From Leucogyrophana mollusca (taxonomy: Eukaryota > Basidiomycota > Agaricomycetes > Boletales), in the NCBI GenBank assembly GCA_021014945.1, contig MU266679.1:1-23153 (forward strand): 23,153 nt of DNA. The letters are read 5' to 3'. The notes beneath the pieces were generated by a model. It was not told the origin of the DNA. It saw only the letters and a list, made by a program, of their open reading frames with translations, and did no database searches. This document shows positions 11,043 to 21,600 of the stretch, in pieces. Position 1 is the first letter of the stretch. Each line of letters begins with the position of its first letter. A program made the position numbers and the translations under genes.

Positions 11043-12489
11043 TCAAAGTAAATAACCGGAAAAATCAAATGCTGCAGGGGCCTGAAGGGCAGCCGCAGAA
11101 GCAGCTTGCAATGTACTCCAAGACGCGTCCCCGATCCCAATCTCATAATCTTCACCGTCCTGAATGATCACAGGGTCCGGGTGTCAGCGGCACTCGCACT
11201 CGTAATATGACGAATGACCCACATGAGGATCTGCGCTCGGAATGACTTGCCAGTAGAACCACGGGACCCCGGCTGCGGTAATCTGGGCCGCCCACGTTTG
11301 GATGTTTGAGTTGCGAGTAGTAGTGTCAAGAGCAGTCCCGGATGGACAGTCGTTGTTTTCCGTATCAAAATAGCATGCTCCCCTGCAATGATAGCATCAG
11401 TAGGCAAAATTCAGCCACCTTCGCGCAAATTGACCGACCATTCCTCATAGAGAAGCTTCTTGCCGGCTTGTTGCGCTTGCTGAACATATGCCTGGATGCT
11501 GCTCGTGACAAAGTCGCCGGTACCGTACGAGTGGATCGAGATCACGTCGAGAGAGGTACAGTTCAGCCAATCGGGCTGCACAGATTCTGACATCCAAGAT
11601 TCGCCCCCAGTTACAACAAGGATCTTCGTAGGCATGGGCATTTAAGCTTTATAACGGGAATGATGACCATCGTATTAACGTACACCGCTGTTATCTCCAA
11701 GGACAGATTTAATAGTGTTGGCGCGGTCGCACTGCCAGGCCTGGTTATCCTGTATGTAGGTCTGGCCTTTACCGATCATAGCTTCGTTCTCCGCCTCGAA
11801 CGCGAAGATATAGTCGGAGAGCTCCTTCCAAGGCTTTCCGAGGGTGGTGTGGACATGGTTTAGCACGTGTTCGAGCCGTGCATCGAATTGTGCCTGAGGA
11901 GTGGCGTTCTGGTAGAAATATCCAGTCCCGTAGAGCTGGCCGTAGACGTCTCCGGCTTGGAGCGCATTAAAACTGTGCATGCTGATAAGGAGCTACAGCG
12001 AATTGAGATTTGGGACGTTCGTTGGAATTGCGTGGTTCACTTACTTTGATGCCGTGAGAATGGGCATCAAGCATGAAGTCGTCCAGTCTATCAAGGACTG
12101 TGTCATTATACGTTCCTATTGTGACAGGCTCGAGGTCGGGAAACGGGTTGATTGGTGTACCCTGATTTCACGAGTGTCGATCAGGCTGAAGCATCGGTAG
12201 AGTGAAAGCCAGCTGGACTGCTGACCTTTTGAGTTTCCGATTGTCCGTCGAGCCAGACACGTAGAACCTTCAATCCAGCGCTTTGGAGCCCGCTGAAGAA
12301 GACAGCCCATAAAGCCCAACCACAGAACTATGTAACGGATCCTTACTCGAGTAGTGTCGCCCTGGCATCAGGGTACAATCCAGCAGCATAGTAGAGATTT
12401 GAACCTGCAAACGAGTTGGCAGCGGATGCGCCATTCAATGAGAGGGCCACCGATGCAAAGGCAGATAGATGCTTGACTCCCAGCCTCAT
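11043..12489 (-). CDS. Secreted GH5 family glycoside hydrolase (endo-beta-mannanase-like)
   Basis: Seven exons (12489-12347, 12292-12226, 12161-12045, 11992-11684, 11623-11439, 11382-11223, 11159-11043) encode 365 residues with consistent phases. Introns run from 52 to 64 nt. Two donors are unusual (GTCAGC at 12225, GTCGGT at 11438). A signal peptide of ~23 residues precedes a single GH5 (beta/alpha)8 barrel. Visible landmarks are FAGSNLYYAAG, R59 in VLRVWLDG, ISMHSFNA, the acid/base pair N178-E179 in FEAENEAMIG, H243 and Y245 in ISIHSYGTGD, nucleophile E273 in LYEEWGACYF, and W318 in WFYWQV. All catalytic residues are intact. It has no CBM1 module or linker. The family cleaves beta-mannan or related beta-glycans outside the cell; the exact substrate cannot be told from sequence. 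It is divergent with EMC8. Confidence 0.9.
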
Positions 12490-13078
12490 GGTGAATGAAG
12501 AACCTAGAGAACTGTCAAGGCGGTGTGTAGAGCGTTCGTACCTGCGACCATTTTTAAATCAAATGCCGGCAACTGTCCAGTTTTCTGAAAACCATGATGA
12601 CGGGTTCATGCATATCACCAACCCGTCAGTTACTGGGGTCAACCAAACCCGGTGATCGCATCTGCATTATTCCTGTGCACGACGTCAAAACGAACCTTTG
12701 CATGATCGTTATACGCACGGTATGACATTTGTTAGTACTGGCGACAGACAGCTGATGCTGATGCGCTACCAAAGAAATTACAATGGGATTGATGAGGAAT
12801 CAGGAATGACTCTCAAGTGAGATTTGTACATACTCTACGAGCCGCGACAATGTTCTTCTGAGTACACCGTGCTGTGATTCTCATATACTTCCGAGTCGTA
12901 ATGAGCATATATAAGCTACCAACGCTGCTGAACGATAGTATCTGGTTGTCGTTGACAATGAACAGGGTGTGATTCTGCGGAAATATCCGAATTTTGTGTT
13001 AGAGGATTCGGCTAAGGAGCTGGGGATCATGATCACGGTCCATTTCAATCTCTGCAGTCTCCCGTTGTCTCACAGACC
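12490..13078. promoter_or_regulatory. Divergent promoter region between GH5 and EMC8
   Basis: These 589 bp must hold both promoters. TATATAAG at 12908-12915 points toward EMC8, 163 bp before its ATG. A TTTAAAA-type element on the minus strand near 12552 is a weak candidate for GH5. No gene is supported; the open frame at 12416-12655 is antisense to the GH5 signal peptide. Confidence 0.5.
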
Positions 13079-13868
13079 ATGGTATCGTACACCATATCTC
13101 ACCAAGCATATCTGAAGATATTCTTCCATGCCGCCAAACACCCTCATTTGCGCGTGAACGGTGTTTTGTTGGGGAAACTTGATTCATCATCCCAGCGCGT
13201 CCTGATCGAAGACGTTATTCCTCTGCTTCACCACTGGACAAGCCTCAGCGCAATGATGTCAATCGGGCTCAATCTTGTGGGTGGCATTTATCAGTGGTAC
13301 CGTGACTTCAGCTCAATGTTTCCGCTTGGTGACACTTGCAGGCGCAGGGCCATGCTGAGTCTTTGGGCCTTGTTCTCGTTGGATACTACCAAGCTTGTGA
13401 AAGACTGGATGATACCGCCCTGGCGCCGGTAGGAGAGAAAGTCGCAGAGGAACTGCGTCAACAATTCAAGGAAGTCATTGCTTTCGTGGTACGATTCTAA
13501 ACCATTGGCGACCGGGGCAGTGTTCTCATTTAGTATCCTACAAAGATCGACGGCGACAAGCTCGGATCCGGGGGACCCGCACTCATAGTAAGTCGCCGCC
13601 GTGATATTCCAGACTCAATTCCTCCTTCATGAGCTTCTAACAGCCTTATCTTCCACTGGCATCGACATCCTCTTGGCGACCTTACACCGCCCAGCCCCCT
13701 CCGTTTAGTTCCGGGTCACAATTTTCGCTCGCTACTCCAGATTCGCCTTCTCAAGCTGTCACTCTTGTTCGGGACGCTCAAATGCACCAAAAGTTCGGGG
13801 ACTTTGATGATCACCTGGAAGATGTAACGATAGACTGGCTACGAAACAAGGCGTGTATGTCGGAATAG
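13079..13868 (+). CDS. EMC8: ER membrane protein complex subunit 8/9
   Basis: EMC8/9 is a cytosolic-side subunit of the EMC, which inserts tail-anchored and multipass proteins into the ER membrane. It has an MPN-like fold without a working JAMM metal site. Four exons: 13079-13276, 13342-13488, 13546-13587 and 13644-13868, giving 203 residues (usual ~200). Family landmarks in order: YTISHQAYLKIFFHAAKHPH, VNGVLLG, VLIEDVIPLLHHWTSLS, GLVLVGYYQACERLDD, VGEKVAEEL, the IDGDK block and the C-terminal FGDFDDHLEDVTIDWLRN. Introns are 65, 57 and 56 nt. The second acceptor could be 12 nt earlier (TTTAG instead of AAAG), adding four residues; the shorter product fits the family better. There is no signal peptide, as expected. 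It is 135 bp from guanine deaminase, head to tail. Confidence 0.9.
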
Positions 13869-14003
13869 AGTACGTGAATAGATATTCATCTTCGTGTAAA
13901 TGCAGTTTCGACCTTTCGCTGGAACGACAGGTCGTTCTCGTGACCACGTGACTGAATCAGAGATAACCACCCGTGATGGGAGAACGCAACTTGAACTTTA
14001 AAC

Positions 14004-15657
14004 ATGACGATCGCGCAGGTAGCTGCATTCAAGGGGACGTTTGTACACTTCCCGGCGCTCGGGCAGCTGGAAGTACTCAAGGATTATCTTCTTGGTGCGC
14101 ATCTCGACCTTTCGCACAACACTCGTCTTGTAATCATCAATCTTCACAGTGGTGGACGATCGGGGTCTTATATCCCACATCGCTGCCGCAAATTCTGAGG
14201 CATCTTTGCAGTTTCTCAATGAATCGGGCATATCTCCTACGATAATTCCAAATGGCAGCTTTGCGCTCCCGACCTTCTGCGACTTGCACCTACACGCCCC
14301 ACAATTCCTTTACCAGGGGACTGGGCTCCATCTGCCGCTGATGCAATGGCTGGACGAGTATGCCTATCGATCGGAGGAACGAGTAGATGCCGATCCTGTA
14401 TTGGCGAGGAAAGTGTACAAGCGTCTGGCGGAGCGGCTGGTCGAAGCTGGCACAGGGGCGATCTTGCTATTCGGGACGATCAAGAAAGAGACGAAGTAAG
14501 TATCACAGCGTTTGGTCATACTGGTGAATTCATTATCGTTTCGCAGCCTCATACTCGCCGAGGAAATGCAAAATGCAGGTATTAGGGCCTTTGTGGGAAA
14601 GCTGTCAATGGATGTGTCCTCACGACCTTCGTACATCGAGAGTTCGGTCGAAGATTCGCTTTCTTCTGCACAGAGTTTCATCAATGAGTGTCGTGGTCTC
14701 GTCTCGCAACTCCCGCCTCATCGACGCCTTGTCGAGCCTGTAATAACACCAAGATTTGTGCCCACCTGTTCCAACGAACTCCTAGTTGGACTTGGCGCGC
14801 TCTCGGAGAAGGAATCTGTCCGTATTCAGAGCCATTTAGCCGAAGCCCACGAGGCGGTGCAATGGGTGAAACAAGATCGCGGGATCGATGATTTCGATAT
14901 TTTTCAAACGGTATGCTGCTGGCTACTTCTGCTTCAGTGGGATTCCCGTTCACATATGTTCCCTCTATCCAGAGCAAACTCCACACACAGAAGACTATCC
15001 AAGCGCATTGCACCTTCCTCAATCAGAAAACGCTGTCTGGCCTAGCTACATCTGGAACGGCGGTGGCGCACTGTCCACTTTCCAACGCGTACTTTTCTGA
15101 GAGGCCTTTCCCCCTTCGAGAGGCCCTTTCTAAGGGGGTAAAGGTCGGGCTTGGGACGGATATCGCTGGCGGATACAGCATTGATATCATGGACAGCATG
15201 CGACATGCGGTCTCTACGTCGAGGATGCGAGAGGGGACCAGGAAACTCGAGCCGAACTCGGTGCTCATTCGTGACAAGGATGATTCTACTGAATTCGCAG
15301 AAACATCGCTGGCAATTGACTGGATGGAGGCGCTACATCTTGCGACTCGAGCAGGCGCACAGGCGCTTGGACTTCCTCAGACCGGGGTGTTTGAAGTTGG
15401 TGCGACTTTTGACGCTCAATGCAGTGCGTGTTGGTTCTTGTCCTAACATGGGGTATCTGACCCATCCTGACTCCATCCAAGTTAAGCTGTATGATCATGA
15501 GAGCGGACTGGGGGTCGGTGCGCTCGATTTCTTTGACTCGCCTGTTGGGGTGGGCGGCGAGGGTGGGATAACGCTGGACATCCTCGAGAAATGGTGGTGC
15601 ATGGGTGATGCGAGGAATCGTGTGGGGATGTGGATCCAAGGAGTGAAGCTTATATGA
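14004..15657 (+). CDS. GUD1: Guanine deaminase
   Basis: This enzyme hydrolyses guanine to xanthine and ammonia in purine salvage and catabolism, in the cytosol, using one zinc ion. Five exons (14004-14094, 14150-14495, 14547-14910, 14973-15423, 15482-15657) give 475 residues with clean phases; introns are 55, 51, 62 and 58 nt. It is an amidohydrolase-fold protein with all expected motifs: H77 and H79 in DLHLHAPQFLYQG, VEPVITPRFVPTCS, H242 and E245 in SHLAEA, H279 in IQAHCTFL, VAHCPLSN and D330 in GLGTDIAGGYS. The animal AHCPNSN motif is AHCPLSN here, close to the yeast form. Length and motif order are complete, so it is probably functional. An in-frame upstream ATG was not needed; the N-terminal FKGTFVHFPALG is family-like. 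Confidence 0.93.
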
Positions 15658-16009
15658 TCAATACGATGCCCGCAACTACCGTAGCTGTACTATATGATTA
15701 TCTGGGCATCAACCTTGTAATTGTATCCTCATGTGACTTACATTGTGACATCTCCACACTATCGCATCATGACATTGCCACTTCCGACATTATTGTTGTG
15801 CCAAAGCTTGGCCAAAGCGATTATTGACGGCCAAAGCGGGTCCTCTGTGGTGGACTTGTCTGTGGAGGGTGGATCCAGAGTCCACCCGGGGCTTGAAGAT
15901 ATAAATCGAGGGGGTCCTTCGATCTGAAAGCCATACCTCGTCCGTTTCATTCAGCTTCCCCATTCATTTACCTCATACTCAGCTAGTTACCTCAACTATA
16001 TCTCAAGCG
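15658..16009 (+). promoter_or_regulatory. Repeat-rich promoter of the zinc-finger gene
   Basis: TATAAAT at 15900-15906 is 110 bp before the ATG. Just upstream, GCCAAAGC occurs three times (15800-15807, 15811-15818, 15830-15837); the last two lie within a 10-bp direct repeat GGCCAAAGCG. An 8-bp inverted repeat, GGTGGACT at 15849-15856 and AGTCCACC at 15879-15886, sits between these and the TATA box. The arrangement looks like clustered factor-binding sites. Confidence 0.55.
15800..15837 (+). repeat. Three GCCAAAGC direct repeats
   Basis: Exact 8-bp copies start at 15800, 15811 and 15830, all upstream of a TATA-like box. The spacing (11 and 19 bp) is compatible with a multimeric binding site. 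Function is inferred. Confidence 0.6.
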
Positions 16010-17560
16010 ATGGCTCAGTCCCGCACAGAGAATCCTAACAAGACGCCGGTCGTCAAAGATCCTTACGAACACTGCTTTGACATGTGTTCTTTCGATCAAG
16101 AGCTGGCCTCTAAGTTTGCCAACCCACCTACCAACGTGAGAGTCACCAGTCGTCCATTATTCCCTTTCTCTTCATGCGCTGATGGGCCTTTGATCCAGTT
16201 CTATGACACAGTCGCCCAGGCTCACGATTCGTGCTACGCTTTGAAGGCGCAGATGGCCGATGATCCGAATCCCAAAAACCCCATGGAGAGACGTCGATTA
16301 TTCAGGCTCGTCCGGATCAACCGGGCAGAAGTCAAAGCCAAAGCAGTCGAAAAGTCCCCTGATTACCTCGGGATCGGGTGGGAAAAACCTGGCTGCCAAA
16401 GCCTTCTTCAAAGCACTCTTGAAGATAACGTCGGAGCCATCGTAGTCGATAGCGAGGATCACAAGTTTAACGGTCTTGTTTCGTCCGCTGGTCCTGCTGA
16501 TGTGCATGTGCAAGGTGTGCCCCGCAAGGCCGTGCATCGAGTTAAACCGCCCCACGTCGATCTGATGACGGCTGTCTTGGAGCGCTATCCGTTCGAGCAT
16601 CCTTCCGACGCGGATGACGAGTTCGAGCTTTCGAGTGTTTCGGGCTCCACGAGCCGCGAGTCCTTTAGCTTACCCCCGGCATCACCATCTCCGCCGTCAT
16701 CGCCGTTGCCCACCCCTCGTACATCACCCGCGCGAGAGGCGTCACAGACCAGTACACCTGCGGATAGCACTGACACCGAGTTCGGCTCAGACACTGATAC
16801 TGATTCTGACGCGGAGTCGGATTGTAGCTGTTGCAATGACTTGGATCGTGAGGGTGGTTCCTGCCCGCGGTTCCTTGCCAATGTCCCTAGGTTCCTCTTG
16901 CCGCTACCGAGGAGGACCCCGTCTATCGAGTCCGCGGCTGACTTGGAGCAGTATGGAAATACCGTTGCCGAGAGGCGTGGTGGTACCCTGTCTTTTGGGC
17001 CTTCTCCGCTATCTCAAGTCGTGACTGCATCTTCCGCGGAGAATATCTCTGAAGAAGTAGCGACTCCCAAGCGGATGGTCGGCAAGAGGAGACCGGGGCG
17101 GGCTACAGCTCCAAAGCGTGCTCCCAAGAAGGCTAAGAAGGGTCCCTCTGCAAAAGCTGATCATGCGCCCATCGTTCGCGAGACGACTCCGCCGTCCTCA
17201 TCATTGCCGTCCACTCCTTACCGATCGTCACTGTCGCCTGCCTATGAAGGTTCTTCTCCCGCTGGCGACGCGTCGCAGTCCCCAGAGCCTTCCGATGACT
17301 TTGTAATGTACGGTCCGGCAACCGCTAAGCAAACATCATTCCCATGTTTGCTAGACGGCTGCACCCAGGTTTGCTCCTCTGCCGGCGATCTCATGAGGCA
17401 CCAGCAGTCACTTCGCCACAAAGCACCTGAACACCCTTGCTTAGCCTGTGGTCACGCATTTACACGACCCGATGCCCTCAAGAGACATCTCAACGCCAAG
17501 ACTGCGTGCAAGAAAGGTCACCAGGCGGCGCTGGCTAAGGGTGGCGACATTTCCGATTGA
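16010..17560 (+). CDS. Zinc-finger (C2H2/C2HC) protein, putative transcription factor
   Basis: This is a single-exon gene of 516 residues, unusual among its intron-rich neighbours. The N-terminal ~200 residues (FDMCSFDQELASKFANPP, then a charged region) match nothing I recognise. The middle (~200-310) is Ser/Pro-rich and then acidic (TDTEFGSDTDTDSDAESD), resembling an activation region. A basic stretch (~344-380, KRMVGKRRPGRATAPKRAPK) is a likely nuclear localisation signal. Two zinc fingers close the protein: C446-x4-C451-x12-H464-x5-H470 and C477-x2-C480-x12-H493-x6-C500, so the second ends in cysteine rather than histidine. This C-terminal pair next to a basic region is common in agaricomycete regulators. 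Nuclear DNA binding is inferred; targets are unknown. Confidence 0.82.
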   Translation: MAQSRTENPNKTPVVKDPYEHCFDMCSFDQELASKFANPPTNVRVTSRPLFPFSSCADGPLIQFYDTVAQAHDSCYALKAQMADDPNPKNPMERRRLFRLVRINRAEVKAKAVEKSPDYLGIGWEKPGCQSLLQSTLEDNVGAIVVDSEDHKFNGLVSSAGPADVHVQGVPRKAVHRVKPPHVDLMTAVLERYPFEHPSDADDEFELSSVSGSTSRESFSLPPASPSPPSSPLPTPRTSPAREASQTSTPADSTDTEFGSDTDTDSDAESDCSCCNDLDREGGSCPRFLANVPRFLLPLPRRTPSIESAADLEQYGNTVAERRGGTLSFGPSPLSQVVTASSAENISEEVATPKRMVGKRRPGRATAPKRAPKKAKKGPSAKADHAPIVRETTPPSSSLPSTPYRSSLSPAYEGSSPAGDASQSPEPSDDFVMYGPATAKQTSFPCLLDGCTQVCSSAGDLMRHQQSLRHKAPEHPCLACGHAFTRPDALKRHLNAKTACKKGHQAALAKGGDISD

Positions 17561-17941
17561 GATGCGATGGGATGCATAGTATATGGGCATGCTGGACGTG
17601 CCCATTGTCTCCCCTTCTGTTTCCGCGCTGTGTTTCACTGATCACACTCCTTCCTCTGTTATCAATGCTTATCAAACTTGTTGTCCTCACTATCACTGTA
17701 TCTCAAACTGTCGTTATAGCTCATACTATTGTGCCCTGTTGCACTTCCACTCTTTCCAAATATACTTCCACGCTCTTTTAATCATCAATTTCCTGCTTGC
17801 GGTCAACTTGCGATCGTGAATCGTCTCGCCTTCCAAACCTAGATTGATCGGCGCCGCTTGTTTGGTTGTGTGTGGCAACAGCCTCGAGCTTCATCCCAAT
17901 CGGGCCAGCAACGCTTTCACACAAGCGACAAGGTCATCCCG
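17561..17941. other. Intergenic region before MON1
   Basis: These 381 bp hold the 3' UTR of the zinc-finger gene and the MON1 promoter and leader. They are pyrimidine-rich on the plus strand. The MON1 frame is open back to an ATG at 17858, but the segment between 17858 and 17942 does not look like Mon1. No separate gene is seen. Confidence 0.5.
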
Positions 17942-20335
17942 ATGTCTGCAACGCCACGATCTCGGAGGCCCTCAACAAGTAATACCCCTCTACCCCGCTC
18001 ACCGTCGCGACTCGTTATTCCTCCCGTCCCTCGTTCATACCCTTCTGTCTCCAACCTTAGAGTCCATGGTGCATCTTCCCACCCACCAACCCCCGGCCCC
18101 GGCTTAGAAAGCTCGGCGTCGTCAGTGATTAACTTGGATATGTCTGAAGGAATTCTCGTGCATGATGTGGATGCAGAGGTTGATACTATCAACAGTGAAG
18201 AAACCATCGCGGTAGGCCATGTTGATGATGGAGCGGACGAGGAGTCGAGGAAGAATCTGCGAGATCACCTCAGACGGACGTTGAGCGACAGGAGATCCAT
18301 GTCAGGTATGGGCCAATAGCTATGCATCATGCTCCTTCGCTTTGACGAGAGAATGTACGCTGCCAGACGCAGGTTCCGCGCGCCGCAAAGGCAAAGGCGT
18401 TGACATGAACGAGTTATCAGTGGACATTAGTGAGCTCCTCCGTTTGTACCAGTCTCCTCTATTAATGCCACGAAAATATAGCTTTGTCCTCGACTTATAA
18501 GCCACGAGAATACTTTGTCCTCACTGACGCAGGAAAACCTGTGTTCACAAGGTATCCTCCCGATCTAACATGTTTCTTCGATCAGCCAACTAAGTACCAC
18601 CCTAGTCGTGAGAGCGGGGAGGAATCCGAGTCCCTCTCATCTACCATGGGCATTGTCCAAGCGCTCCTATCCGTGTTCCTCGACGATGGAGACAAACTCC
18701 GGTGCATAAACGCTGGGAAGTCACGGATAACTTTCTTGCTAAGGACACCATTGTACTACGTGTGTGCCTCCTCGTGGGGAGAGCCAGAGTCAGTTGTGAG
18801 TGATATCTGCTTCGCATTATTGGCTAGGTAGACTCCTACTGATGTTAGTGAAGCAAGACACGATCCCACCTTGAGTATCTGCATTTGCAAATCCTGAGTA
18901 TTGTTACAGCCGCGCAGTTGCGGCGTATCTTTGAGCGACGAACAAATTTTGACCTTCGTCGTCTATTAAATGGTGGATCCCGCAGTAACCAGCGCTCTGA
19001 AAACCGACTGATGCAAGTTTGCAGGCGCCGAGCCTTTCCTCTTCTCTCTTTTGGGGCGAATGGAATTTGACCTTGCAATAGCCACCTCGTCTTTGCATTG
19101 CCTCCAGTTGGATCCCAGTCTGCGAGCGCGTGTTGCCGATTCCCTGGTACCCATGACAAAAATAAAGGTCGCACAATACTCCGCAGAGGCTGCTGTTTGT
19201 ACTCAACGGCGAATTCTACCCCTGCAGGATATTCTTTACATCATTCTTGTTGCGCAAGGACAAGTGATTACACTCGTACGTCCGAAGAAACATTCGATAC
19301 ATCCCGCCGGTGCGCCTCCTCGTCACTCTACAACTTATTCCTTATCTGATGACACAAACGTAGACCTCCATATCATTGTGAACACTATATATTCACCATC
19401 AATATTTAACTCACCAGCCTCGGCGTCTTGGATCCCTGTATGTCTTCCGAAGTTCAATCCCTCTGGCTTCGTGAACGCGTACATATCTTTTCTGCGGCGG
19501 CCTGACAGCAAATCAGGTGATGAAGCGGAGACTAGTCATCAAGCAATTAACGAAGGCCCCTCTGGCCAAGCGATAGATATTCACGGCGAGGCAGAAAATC
19601 CTGCCACGCCCACTGCGGCTGCTATGCCCAAACCGACACCCAATGGTTTCACATCTGATGCTGGGATAGGCCTTGTATGTATAAGTGGCGGAGCCGAGTT
19701 TGAAACGATCCGAGGGTGGTGCGATACAGTAGCTCAGGTATTACTTGACATCCTCTACTGACACAGTCCTCACACCATCGCAAAAACAGAAACTCGACAA
19801 GGATGGGACCCTGAACGCTATATCGAAGGCTATGAGCACCGGTAAGACGGATTACTCCGTCTCCGAACTCGGTGTGCCAGGTTTGCGACACTTCGTATAC
19901 AAGTCGAGGCCTCTTGTGCAGATGACTGCACCGATATTTGAAGAGCCCTATGAGGACCTCAACGCCAGGCGACGGTTCGAATTGCTCGTCCCTTCCGCGG
20001 GATCGTTCCTGATAATTTTTCATAGAGTCATAACGCTGTACCAAACCATTCACGACGCAATTCACGCCAAGTCCGGGCAAGATAGTGCACTCAAACTGCA
20101 ATACATCCGCACAGAGAAAGAGATCGTCATGGGTTGGGTAAGCATCCTCCACTTTGCCAACGACGGCTCTTGGCTGACAAAATCGTGTAATAAGCTCACG
20201 CAGCCATTCGAATTGTACATTGCCCTGTCACCTCATTTACCAAAGAGTGCAGTCATCAACGCGGCAAATGCAGTCATGCGATGGGTTAAGCGAGAGGAAG
20301 GTCACCTGTTTTTGAGGGACGCCCCAGTCCTCTGA
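17942..20335 (+). CDS. MON1: Vacuolar fusion protein Mon1
   Basis: With Ccz1, Mon1 forms the exchange factor that activates Ypt7/Rab7 on late endosomes and autophagosomes. Eleven exons: 17942-18305, 18367-18429, 18482-18551, 18606-18795, 18858-18972, 19025-19167, 19228-19309, 19364-19737, 19790-19974, 20026-20137 and 20195-20335, totalling 612 residues. The N-terminal ~140 residues are disordered and Ser/Pro-rich, as in other fungi. Three longin-type domains follow: YFVLTDAGKPVFT and STMGIVQALLSVFLDDGDKL (LD1), SWIPVCLPKFNPSGFVNAYI (LD2), and SVSELGVPGLRHFVYKSR to NAVMRWVKREEGHLFL (LD3). Introns are 51-62 nt; all phases fit. Five of ten introns (54, 60, 54, 51 and 57 nt) are multiples of three without stops, so unspliced mRNA can be read through; exclusion rests on family alignment. 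Donors at 19168 (GTCGCA) and 19975 (GTTCGA) are weak. The start at 17942 (MSATPRS) is preferred to 17858. Confidence 0.92.
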
Positions 20336-20908
20336 CCAAGGGGTTTTGTACCGAGTTGCGGGCGGCGTGGCCGACATACAGCACGTCCAGCGTACCTCTT
20401 TGTATATCCATTGCTTCCAGATTCTACACACCTTTTCGTCCTTCTGTTCACGGTCATCTCAACGAAGGGTCCGTGCTTGGTACGAACAAAACGCACGGGC
20501 AGAACAGCAGACCAATGGTGACTTTGGCTTTACATCGGGCACTCGTACAGGCAGCCGATAATTTATAGAGCACCAGACACAACGCAGCAACGACAAACTA
20601 AGTCTGAGGTAAGTTACTCGTGAAGCGTGCATGCGAAGGCCTATGACGTGACGACATGCCGACAAGTATTGAAGGGTAGATGCTTCAGCCTTCAGCAAAG
20701 TGGTCTTTCTCTATACGCACGGCCCAGACTTTTGTTATCCCAGGTGGCCCACGTACTCATATGACGCGTACTGGTAGTACTGGCAGAATAAACCCTACAC
20801 AAATATTATACACTGCACGATAGTCATCAACTGGTGATTGATACACACAACTTGGAACCCAGTAGGTATTGCCCCTAGAATATTCGTGTCTCCCGCTCCA
20901 CAGTCCGT
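20336..20908. other. Intergenic region between convergent genes
   Basis: These 573 bp separate the ends of MON1 and the second small secreted protein. Overlapping short frames on both strands carry no motif. I see no gene. Confidence 0.5.
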
Positions 20909-21380
20909 TTAACTATTATGGCCCATATAATGGAGCGTTTTGCAGACCTGGTGAGATTTGGCATGGACCATATCTTTCGGCACACGAGCCAAACCCATCG
21001 AAGATCCTGAATATGTCTTGGCTAAAGGACAGCGCAAATAAACCCGAGCGTCAGCGAAAGAGCGAGAGCGAGACGAAGTCCGGGTGGAACTAGTACCCAC
21101 CGTATATATCCTCGCAGTTCTTTTCGCGATAGAACCGCAGAGTAACATGCCCATCCGCTCCAAAAGCCCACGAATTGATCGTTGTCATCTTCATATGGTT
21201 CCAGCAATAACCACACGTTTTTTTATCAAAAACCCATCCCAAGTGGACATGGTCCTTGATGACTTCCGTGCCTGGCCCTGTATAATTGTGGCCCTCGTAA
21301 AGATCCAGCTCGTAACTTATCAGCGATGCTAGTATGGGGCTGACACAGGCAAGGAGGACAGCGGTAATGTGGAAGAGCAT
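20909..21380 (-). CDS. Small secreted protein 2, beta/gamma-crystallin-like
   Basis: Two coding exons, 21380-21101 and 21021-20909, joined by a 79-nt intron (GTGGGT to CTTTAG), give 130 residues. A signal peptide (MLFHITAVLLACVSPILAS) precedes YELDLYEGHNYTG, TCGYCWN, INSWAFGADGHVTLRFYREKNC and, in the second exon, a GLARVPKDMVHAKSH block. Strand-turn units of the Y/F-x-x-x-x-[YF]-x-G type and the spacing of cysteines resemble the beta/gamma-crystallin-like small secreted proteins of mushroom-forming fungi. Without splicing the first exon stops after 96 residues (TAG inside the intron), still a plausible short form. A 5' UTR intron from 21538 (GTGAGTAGG) to 21390 (CTCGCAG) is likely, with TATAAG at 21597-21592 upstream. 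Function unknown; it may act at the cell surface or toward other organisms, but this is inference. Confidence 0.65.
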
Positions 21381-21600
21381 TGTGAGGGGCTGCGAGAAAG
21401 CGGGTCAGCAAGGAGATGGAGAAGAAACTGGTGTGGGGACACTAACTGGCAACAATGCGATGTAAAAGCAAGGTATGTGGGATCGTTCGTTCGCCTGTAG
21501 GGCACTTGAGAGGGGATAGATTTGGGATGCCTACTCACAAGCCCGTGAAGTATGATAGCTGCACACGTTTTGCGACCATCGACGCGTCCTACTTATAGAG
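21381..21600 (-). promoter_or_regulatory. Leader with probable 5' UTR intron and TATA box for small secreted protein 2
   Basis: On the minus strand, TATAAG (21597-21592) is followed by a short leader, a strong donor GTGAGTAGG at 21538 and an acceptor TTTCTCGCAG ending at 21390, ten bases before the ATG. This fits a spliced 5' UTR (149-nt intron, possibly two shorter ones). Confidence 0.45.

Noticed and set aside
19649..20152. 167-residue minus-strand frame
   Set aside because: Entirely antisense to MON1 exons 8-10; the plus strand has strong family motifs and correct splice phases.
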